NCBI RefSeq assembly: GCF_038725785.1
Contig: NZ_CP109796.1
Coordinates: forward strand, 6,634,501-6,698,500
DNA length: 64,000 nucleotides
Source: Termitidicoccus mucosus
GTDB lineage: Bacteria > Verrucomicrobiota > Verrucomicrobiia > Opitutales > Opitutaceae
Reading direction: 5' to 3'
A program made the translations under genes and the position numbers. The notes under the pieces were generated by a model that saw only the letters and a program-made list of their open reading frames with translations, had not been told where the DNA came from and made no database searches. This document shows positions 61,101 to 64,000 of the stretch, in pieces; position 1 is the stretch's first letter; each line of letters opens with the position of its first letter.

Positions 61101-64000
61101 AACATCACCGGCGCCGCCCGCGTGAGCGCGACCGCGAATCTCGGCGCCGGCGCGACCCGCGTTGACGGCCTGCTCGACATCGCCGCCGCCGCCCCGTGGA
61201 ACTACGTGAACGCCCTCGCCGGCACCGGCACCCTCCAGGTCGGCCTCGGCAACAGCGCCAACGCCTTCGCCTTCGCCGCCACCGCCGGCAACGCTTTCCA
61301 AGGCACCGTCGCCCTCGCCTCGTCGAGCTTCGCCCTCTCCGGCAACAACACCGCCGCCCTCAAAAACGCCACCCTGCGACTCGACGCCGGCAACCGCACC
61401 ACCGTCGGCGCCGGCACCCAGCAAATCGCCAACCTCGCCATCGACGGCGGCCGCATGGACTTCGACACCAACGTCCCCGCCGACATCACCTCGCCCGCCT
61501 TCATCGACGTGACCGGCACGCTCCATCTCGCCAGCGGCACCATCGGCGTGCGCATCCCGCAAGCCGGCGCCAGCACCGCCGTCTCGCAAGCCCCGCTCCT
61601 CCGGCAGGACGACGGCGCGCTCACCCGGCTCGCCGCTTCCGCGACGACCACCGGCCAGACCGCGAACCTCAGGCTCTGGGACCTCAACACCAGCGCGCTC
61701 GTGAGCGCCACGCAAAGTGCGGCCATCAACCAGGCCGGCACGCACGTCGCCACCGGCACCTACGGTTACGGCCTCGCCACCGCCGACGCCTCCGGCACCA
61801 ACGGCCTCTACGTCAGCTACGGCCTCCGCGCCGTGGACATCCTCGCCGGCCGCACCCTCCTCCTCGACGGCGACACCGCCGCGCCCGGCGGCTCCGAGTT
61901 CCTCGCGCGCATCGGCGGCTCCGGCAACCTCGCCCTCGCCGCGACCAACGCCATCACGCTCAACGCCGCCAACACCTACACCGGCACCACCACCGTGACC
62001 AGCGGCACCGTGATCGCCGGCGTGAACGCCGCCCTCGGCAGCACCGCCCGCCTCGCCCTCGCCGGGGCCGGGGCCGCGTTTGACCTCAACGGCAAGGCGC
62101 AAACCGTCGGCGCGCTCGACACCGCCGCCAACACCCGCCTCGAACTCGCCGGCGGCACGCTCGCCGTTACCAACACTGGCGCCAACAGCAGCGCCATCGC
62201 CGGCGCGCTCGCCGGCACCGGCAGCCTCGGCCTCGGCGGCCGCGTTGACATCACCGGCGCCAACGCCGCCTTCGCCGCCAGCGTCGGCGTCACCGGCACG
62301 ACCCGCCTCGCCGATGTCGCCGCCCTCGGCAACACCGGCGCCGCCACCGTCGCCGCCGGCGCCGAACTCGCCCTCATCAACGCCACCGGCGCGCTCGCCA
62401 AGACCATCGCCGGCGCCGGCGCCGTTGCCCTCGTCAACACCTCCAGCGTCGCCGTCACCGCCACGAACAGCACCTTCTCCGGCACGTGGAACATCGCCGC
62501 CGCCACCGCGCTCGGCGCCAGCGGCACCGCGAACCTCGGCCCCGCCGCCATCGTGAACAACGGCAAGCTCACCCTCGCCAACACCGCCGCCGAAACCCTC
62601 TCCAACGCCCTCAGCGGCTCCGGCACCTTCATCAAGACCGGCGCGGGCAACCTGACGATCTCCCAGTCCAACGCCTTCACCGGCGACACCATCGTCGCCG
62701 GCGGCACCCTCACCCTGCAAGACCTCCACGGCATCGGCACGAGCGACATCACCAACAACGCCACCCTCGACATCGACACCGGCGGCACCTTCGCCAACAA
62801 CCTCCTCGGCACCGGCACCACCATCATCAACCCCGACGTGATCCTCACCGGCTCCAACACCCTCACCAAGTGGGACATCACCGGCACCGCCACCGCCACC
62901 GTCAACAGCCAGCAAAACCTCGGCTCCGCCGCCACGAACATCGACGGCCGCCTGAACATCACCGCCACCACCGGCTGGAACTACGCCAACGCCCTCACCG
63001 GCACCGGCAGGCTCGGCGTGGACCTCGCCAGCAGCGGCAACGCCTTCGCCTTCGCCGCCGCCACCGGCAGCGCCTTCCAGGGCACCGTCGCCCTCGCCTC
63101 GTCGAGCTTCGCCCTCTCCGGCAGCAACACCGCCGCCCTCAAAAACGCCACCCTGCAACTCGATGCCGGCAACCGCACCACCGTCGGCACCGGCACCCAG
63201 CAAATCGGCAACCTCGTCCTCAACGGCGGCACGCTCGGCTTTGCCCTGGCCTCCAGCGGCTCCGCCGCCGGCGTCATCAAGACCGCCGCCCTCGACATCC
63301 AGGACACCGTCATCCGCATCGACACCACCGGCTTCACCTCCGCCGGCGGAAGCCCGCTTCTCCAGCAGGACGACGGCCAGGCCATCCGGCTCATCGACAG
63401 CGCCGGCCTCGCCCCCGGCAGCAAGACCGTCATCACCGGCACGCAACTCATCGACCAGACCGGCGCGCAACTCGGCGCCGCCACGCAAAGCAACATCGTC
63501 CAAGGCGGCGCGACCACCGCCAGCGGCACCTACGACTTCGCCGCCTTCGCCAGCGGCAGCGGCCTCGCGCTCGACTACACCCTCGTCGCGCTCGACCTGC
63601 GCGCCGGCCAGACCACCGTCCTCAACAACGACCTCAACAACGCCGTCCTCGCCGGCGCCGACGCGCTCGTCGCCACGGTGACGGGCTCGGGCAACCTGCG
63701 CATCGACGCCACCGGCTCCATCACGCTCAGAAACACTGCCAACGCCTACACCGGCACCACCACCGTCACCCGCGGCACCCTCGTCACGGACAGCGACAGC
63801 GCCCTCGGGCGCACCGCCCGCCTCGTCCTCAACGCCGCCACCGTGGTTGAACTCAATAACACCGCGCAAACCGTCGTCGCGCTCGACACCGCCTCCTCCT
63901 CGCGCCTCGACCTCGGCACCGGCGCGCTCGCCGTCACCAACGGCGGCACGGTCGCCGGCGCCCTCGCCGGCACCGGCAGCCTCGGGCTCGGCGGCCGCGT
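46194..64000 (+). CDS. Giant secreted Pmp-like / autotransporter-type protein, 3' end outside window
   Basis: The frame stays open from ATG 46194 to the last base: at least 5,935 residues and no stop. An extended signal peptide (MTTKRNQKTAKHLNFF..SNSLAAFLLLAAFAWPLGAPA) is cleaved probably before RDIGSGD. Residues ~60-480 and ~740-870 carry many GGA(I/L/M) and FxxN motifs (NNSTQNYGGAMSV, FEGNWANNFGGAIDV, FTNNYAKNEGGALYF), the chlamydial Pmp repeat pattern. From ~930 to 3,640 T5SS/PEP-CTERM-type repeats (VGxxGxGxLxIxxGG) alternate with seven RGAFITAQSATL / AHGNFT / SGWDGKSLT modules. From ~3,760 on, long PATR modules as in the left-hand giant gene. A C-terminal barrel would be expected beyond the window. 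Predicted location is the cell surface. Confidence 0.88.
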   Translation, partial: MTTKRNQKTAKHLNFFREHLKYSNSLAAFLLLAAFAWPLGAPARDIGSGDLDALFGGNDSGNINLTGNVYWDSAYGPNNNRVITIYGNGRTITVNNYAYINATDNNFTFSLSNAIVNNTWGTYRGDYGLFRLYNNNGTKTLNFDGVTFQNFRAANGEASGSVLDVWDGRATVNVGAGGLVIRDSIATGDASAVGIFDHRGNSAGSLTFNGPGTVKFLNNSTQNYGGAMSVSSDGLVAFNADAVFEGNWANNFGGAIDVWGYSGTLRFSGSTLFQNNFIYNTGNAQDQYSRGGAINIGFINGNEVVRFDGVTSFIGNHVITTAGSGNRARAYGGALSGMSNETNARYSYQFNNAVLFRDNFVYSANGEASGGALYFSIPNSSISFAPGSEFTNNYAKNEGGALYFDSGNITFNASDAGNILFQGNRKGASYTGSGTGIKPVAGSGSPSAVYISGNATLNLNATGTGKIEFNDPITTGASSAATVNKTGAGSVVFSNGANDLRAFTNVQGGLFQLINGAGYGVAGSGTITANSGTLAGEGGSILKAARVNVSTGAGGAAWANAGLFIMQTGNFVLGANGALGGSGTLRVTDAAGNLTSITTPSGGGVFFVEASKQGERLGTMGAISTGSLWVASTFTGGGQLVKRGLGTYVSNLASGHTGGTIIREGTFLASVPGANPFAGLGTNTAAGVRFDGPASGTARLLVINNATLPLRTTITDGAAGTIESAGSQLIITTPAYAAGSGGAIYGGANSTLDLAGNIRLAGNRTTGASGHGGAVYLGAGARVNLRSSYADILFNNNAAGGDGGAIYANGDFTLGSAILAGGASLFTSNTAAARGGAIYTTGGFALVLDSGSLVATGNKAGSGNAGGGFLYAGGGTARFDIAAGAVAAIGDASSLAGQADSIAGGAGVGLAKTGGGLLTLWNSSSLGGNATITGGTLALNGILANAAAAIGSTGRVAVSAGGLWKNSGALTVGNSGDGQLLVSGGTVTSASGAIGGAAAASGVVGVSGGGLWQNTGALTVGSAGSLGITGGTVTAATGAISAGGSVSVSAGGLLQHTGGLTVGSDGALSIAGGGVSTGGMYAQGAGGNLALSLIGRNAQDAFITAQSATLSGTLAVSGYNPSGGASVRASDLGIDAILVRTSGGISGDFSVKTGIGAAASLPDYLLAGAFVSGTNYVLGTQLNWYAGGTGANGLFTVGAGDSFDVDVSLAGVAANSAKAWNGQRLIKAGEGELVLSGSNNYGGLTEVYGGTLAITGRTGGNGGDIRGGIVTVGGSGHWNLTGGGDASSQLAIGIFGAGTLAINGGTVAASGGAMLGQESSGAGAATVNGGLWSINKNLVAGVAGAGVVTLASGTVLVRGDSIVSDITGSSGAAVITGGLWDARNNFTINGAGALTLSGGTLATGGTGVIAGGLATINGGGLWSPASLGNTSGTLAIAGSGSAAVGGGYAQGAGGVLGLDLAGGARGAFITAQSATLGGALTVSNYTPATGVAKASQLSVGQVLIHTTNGITGDFATKTGVGAASAADYFFSGAFKLGNDYVLGSQLVWFGGTGMAHGNFTVAPGGVFDLDVALADQSGLGSFTSGWDGKSLTLTAANSGTLKLTAANTHTGVTNVLGGALLLAGGTGSSVGKITAGDSALIDGGTATVSATAWWNIRDNGAGGRLAIGDGGLSIARSGSVTVQRDAVIGEAADTYGTVAVNGGRLNVGEDFILGASGTGALALTGSSSSTSGTVAVTGSTIIGSAAGGVGIATVSNYGHLSAGQTLVVGGSGTGVLALGASGRASAGAGGVIIGNGGTGSGEVLIDDGRLTTTGHIYLGQSFGATGRLTLAGSGAADSAGDFVLGVGGAGALSIENDGRLTTGGAATLGYAGSGTAVIRDGGLWTVAGGFLNGSSGRGALTIQDTGSLTVAGAFTQDAASELDLRLGATRGQFITAQSATLAGKLTVTNFNESLTGTTATQIMSKNVLLIRTQNGFTGDFGTKVIGTPALRPDFITLTTFRADNGVISATGTDYMVGFNLSWFTGTATAHGNFTLPAGIPFENPEADIPITDQSSLGTFASGWDGKSVTITAANVANFVFSNNNTYTGNTLVLGGTLTISGTTRGADGRVGTQTGGRGSVVVSGLWDAASLTVGGMDATGFLAVRPGGSVLMSGSIAIGQGGSLVPVATGTALVEGLMQAGGNLVVGRYGSGALAITGTVRGANTLIGDQQGAGSVNLAAGSLQTGTLTVGNGGAATLNLAAAATADSTRAIIGATGSAAIAGLWRNTGDLALSGTAAAALNLAATGTLANTGAATLAADSSAVIRGLWSNTGGITAAGKLAVLGASGSVRAGGAYASGPASALTLDASGRGLADAFITAASATVGGTITLSNFTPAGGAFADAQAVRSSDKQVLITATAATGTISGYFASGTITGYNPAGLPDYLHGGIYKTADAKQYVAGIDLRWLGDAADGNGRFTLAGGSSFDVNVALADRTGVAFASGWDGKSLTVTSSNAGLLTLSANNTHTGTTTVNGGTLAITGTTTGNAEGVIAQNTGDTATVRVSGTGYWGMTGDLTVGRSGSGWLYIADRARVSVGGNALVDDAYGYVSVGGTGRFDITGGLTVGNDGVGELVNAGTVTVGGDSIIGNSAGATGTAAVNGAGRWDTAGSLHVGKEGAGVLLLSQNARVSSGTVRLGSENGASGSGTVGGSAFWDAGGAFHVGDAGAGALTLAGSGSIHVAGAAGIGSEATGSGTAAVGDSARWNIDSQLRVGDAGSGALTIAERGRVASDGGYIGATGSGAVAISGSGFWDTGRELRVGDAGAGVLTLAGSGSLLTGGTAFIGHAAGATGAVTLGGNALLSAAALHNGRDGSASLIMRDDARITVAGTYAQNAASLLDIHLTGTRDAFVTAQSATLGGSLVVTGFTGTITGTTATQLMANHVYLFRTNNAIEGDFSSKQIGINGAPPDFITPTAYKSSGGIISATGTNYVVGFNLSWLSGTATAHGDFTIVPVTSYLAFDVDHALGDEAGVFASGWDGKSLTVTSSNIGLLTLSASNTYTGTTTVNGGTLAITGWTGGNTAGVVGGSAATNGHATVTGTWAMDNLHVGRNSGTGALVIDANGLVDARAAAYVGRGAGATGTLTVAAGGTLTGATAYIGAGGGFGTASVTGAWRTDELVVGSSSGTGVLAVSAGGRLVTGTHAYLGGRQGADAGNGSVTLSQNALWTVGGNLYNDQPGTGRFTILDSGSVTVGGTYFQGAGSSLDLYLNLARGAYVTAESAVIGGDVSVLGFSGTVGGMSASSLVGSQQTIIRTTTGTIAGEFTSVGATGTTTAMDYLMLGAFKTPDSREYKLGYGLVWYSGTGRAHGNFTLNAGESFDMDEALNAVAAPNASGWDGKSITLTAANRGVLALSASNNYSGTTTVNGGTLAISDWTGANAAGVIGAAAATDGAVLVSGTGLWGMSGGLAVGGSGAGSLTVNGGTVAVAGHSQVGNASTATGSATVNGGLWTTGGTLYVGTDGTGALTVAGGAVRAAALSAGASAGSSGAVTIGGGLLDTTDNINIGAGGAGSLAVTGGTLRAGADLLFGLNGAVGTGSIGGNGLALAGGNVVVGGNGGNGSLAIAGSGSVSATGTYAQNAASTLTLALGGARGAFVTAQSATLSGALIVDGFTGTTSGTKASEAVQTARVLIRAGNAIAGDFDSKTIHGGTSAFDYLVFNTYASGTDYVLGTQLAWNSGTALGHGDFTVASGKFEVDTALADQAPAAGGWDGASLLKAGSGTLVLSATNTHTGNTTVAAGMLVLATPANNSAAALGASDLDIQAGGTARIAPGIAGNFTLSNAVAGEGLFEVSLAGPSSTLAISNNLLTFNFNGAARLSDSVFTLADDHFINATLVSATGNRVIVSAGTNALAGLVLDGGRVDFDTNVPADITSPAFIDVTGTLHLASGTIGVRVPQGGASTAVSQAPLLRQDDGALTKLAASATTTGQTANLRLWDLNTSALVSATQSAAINQAGTHVATGTYGYGLATADASGSNGLYVSYGLRAVDILAGRTLLLDGDTAAPGGSDEFHATIGGSGNLALAATNAITLNAANTYTGTTTITSGTVIAGVNAALGNTARLALAGVGAAFDLNGKAQTIGALDTAAATRLDLAGGTLAVTNGGSIAGALAGTGSLGLGGLVDITSANAAFAASVGVTGTTRLADVAALGNTGTATVAANAELALTSATGALAKTIAGAGNITVGASLATPATSSSVTLTAANTAFTGTWTIAPASALSASSTANLGTADILFDGMFTVTNATAETLGNALSGSGTLVKQNTGNLTISQSNAFTGATTIAGGTLTLENLHGIGAGAVSNNSILDLAAAGDFANNIAGTGTTRVTNNAAVALTGTNTVAAWRIDAGAAATVAQQQNLGAGATRVDGLLDIAAAAPWNYVNTLAGTGTLQVGLGNSANAFAFAATTGSAFQGTVALASSSFALSGNNTAALKNATLRLDAGNRTTVGAGTQQIAGLAIDGGRVDFDTNVPADLTSPAFIDVTGTLDLASGTIGVRVPTGATAYTAPQAPLLQQDDGALTKLASSATTTGNIGGIALLDLNTGALVSATQSAAINQSGARVATGTYGYGLATADAAGANGLYVSYGLLAVDILAGQTLLLDGDTTASGGSEFHARIAGAGNLALAATNAITLAAANTYTGTTTITSGTVIAGVNAALGNTARLALAAAGAAFDLNGKAQTVGALDTAANTRLDLAGGTLAVTNGGTVGGALAGAGTLALGGLADITTSNAAFAASVGVTGTTTLRSTQALGDTGTLDAAGRVRLENATGALAKTIAGTGTVALAGSSSVALTATNALHGQWRVAQNTALSASSTANLSDADILFDGMFTVANATAETLGNRLSGSGTLVKAAAGTLTISQSNAFAGRTLISAGTLALQDLGGAGAGGITNNAALELAAAGVFANNINGTGTTRVTAGAAAAPVTLAGANQTAWNITGAARVSATANLGAGATRVDGLLDIAAAAPWNYVNALAGTGTLQVGLGNSANAFAFAATAGNAFQGTVALASSSFALSGNNTAALKNATLRLDAGNRTTVGAGTQQIANLAIDGGRMDFDTNVPADITSPAFIDVTGTLHLASGTIGVRIPQAGASTAVSQAPLLRQDDGALTRLAASATTTGQTANLRLWDLNTSALVSATQSAAINQAGTHVATGTYGYGLATADASGTNGLYVSYGLRAVDILAGRTLLLDGDTAAPGGSEFLARIGGSGNLALAATNAITLNAANTYTGTTTVTSGTVIAGVNAALGSTARLALAGAGAAFDLNGKAQTVGALDTAANTRLELAGGTLAVTNTGANSSAIAGALAGTGSLGLGGRVDITGANAAFAASVGVTGTTRLADVAALGNTGAATVAAGAELALINATGALAKTIAGAGAVALVNTSSVAVTATNSTFSGTWNIAAATALGASGTANLGPAAIVNNGKLTLANTAAETLSNALSGSGTFIKTGAGNLTISQSNAFTGDTIVAGGTLTLQDLHGIGTSDITNNATLDIDTGGTFANNLLGTGTTIINPDVILTGSNTLTKWDITGTATATVNSQQNLGSAATNIDGRLNITATTGWNYANALTGTGRLGVDLASSGNAFAFAAATGSAFQGTVALASSSFALSGSNTAALKNATLQLDAGNRTTVGTGTQQIGNLVLNGGTLGFALASSGSAAGVIKTAALDIQDTVIRIDTTGFTSAGGSPLLQQDDGQAIRLIDSAGLAPGSKTVITGTQLIDQTGAQLGAATQSNIVQGGATTASGTYDFAAFASGSGLALDYTLVALDLRAGQTTVLNNDLNNAVLAGADALVATVTGSGNLRIDATGSITLRNTANAYTGTTTVTRGTLVTDSDSALGRTARLVLNAATVVELNNTAQTVVALDTASSSRLDLGTGALAVTNGGTVAGALAGTGSLGLGGR
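49480..57480 (+). repeat. Seven-fold 1.1-1.6 kb module array in the second giant gene
   Basis: The anchor motif GGT..AHG(N/D)FTV or its variants recurs near 49750, 50841, 52263, 53540, 55131, 56215 and 57340. Each anchor is followed by FD(V/L)DVALAD..SGWDGKSLT and a NTYTGTTTVNGGTLAITG strand, and preceded by RGAFITAQSATLGG. A run of short VG..GTL repeats fills the rest of each module. Confidence 0.75.
57880..64000 (+). repeat. Four ~1.76-1.80 kb PATR modules in the second giant gene
   Basis: The marker CAGGACGACGG recurs at 58043, 59841, 61605 and 63366 (spacing 1798, 1764 and 1761 bp). Each module carries GTTTITSGTVIAGVNAALG, NLTISQSNAFTG, SSFALSGNNTAALKNATLRLDAGN and QDDGALTKLA-type segments in the same order. 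Several segments are nearly identical at the DNA level between modules. The left-hand giant gene has the same module at 6008, 7712 and 9458 by its matching Q-D marker. Confidence 0.8.
58864..58883. repeat. REP-like palindrome inserted in frame in the second giant gene
   Basis: GGGCGTCGCTTGCGACGCCC is a perfect 9-bp inverted repeat with a 2-base loop, preceded by GTAG. It codes for GASLATP in a place where the sister modules read ..GTGTVALAGSSSV.. and ..GAGAVALVNTSSV.. without it, so roughly 20-25 bp were added without breaking the frame. Confidence 0.65.

Noticed and set aside
46587-63869. A 5,760-codon open frame on the minus strand opposite the second giant gene
   Set aside because: It is the antisense shadow of GC-rich repeat DNA. 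Its translation is almost only Gly, Ala, Val, Glu, Asp and Arg with no domains, and the plus frame has signal peptide, promoter and recognisable repeats.

Overview
The window looks like chromosomal DNA of a high-GC member of the Verrucomicrobiota, most likely Opitutaceae. That placement is inference. It rests on giant proteins built of autotransporter-associated beta-strand and T5SS/PEP-CTERM-type repeats, GlyGly-CTERM-like anchors, DUF3829 and DUF2157 genes, and many compact GC-rich palindromes. No rRNA, tRNA or CRISPR array was found.

Layout. 1-11902 is the 3' part of a giant autotransporter (at least 3,966 residues, upstream start outside the window), ending in an outer-membrane beta-barrel. 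11919-19052 is ordinary chromosomal content: a small hypothetical gene, an unrecognised minus-strand gene, two secreted DUF3829-like paralogues (one a lipoprotein), a small four-helix membrane protein with a clear terminator, and a DUF2157/GDYXXLXY membrane pair. At 19082-19156 a long inverted repeat marks a change in codon style. 19220-23089 holds four genes rich in TTG, GGG and G-ending codons, including a sigma-70 family factor with a 250-residue N-terminal extension. The same codon style returns at 38526-42929, where a VirD4/TraG-type coupling protein sits in an operon chained by four-base ATGA overlaps with two micro-ORFs and a 332-residue gene. I infer that the two blocks are parts of one conjugative or mobilisable element.

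23.2-38.5 kb, between the blocks, is a mosaic. It holds remnants of a DUF6788/serine-recombinase element, four toxin-antitoxin loci in different states of decay (HTH/nucleotidyltransferase, HTH-MNT with a truncated partner, DUF433/DUF5615, and an intact VapBC), a dead IS110, a dead IS630, and two large secreted minus-strand proteins. One is RCC1/Ig/beta-helix and the other BACON/NHL; both end in an almost identical Gly-rich anchor. 43-46.2 kb carries an ATPase pseudogene cut by a second IS630 copy, an HU/IHF-family gene that appears to start at ATT, and a fragment of a third anchored protein.

46194 to the window end is one uninterrupted frame (at least 5,935 residues, no stop). It has a signal peptide, Chlamydia Pmp-like GGAI/FxxN repeats, then T5SS repeats and long PATR modules. 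The 1.70-1.80 kb PATR modules are shared with the giant gene at the left end.

The two giant adhesin-like genes and the two anchored proteins suggest a strong investment in the cell surface. The middle of the window is a recombination-prone accessory region.
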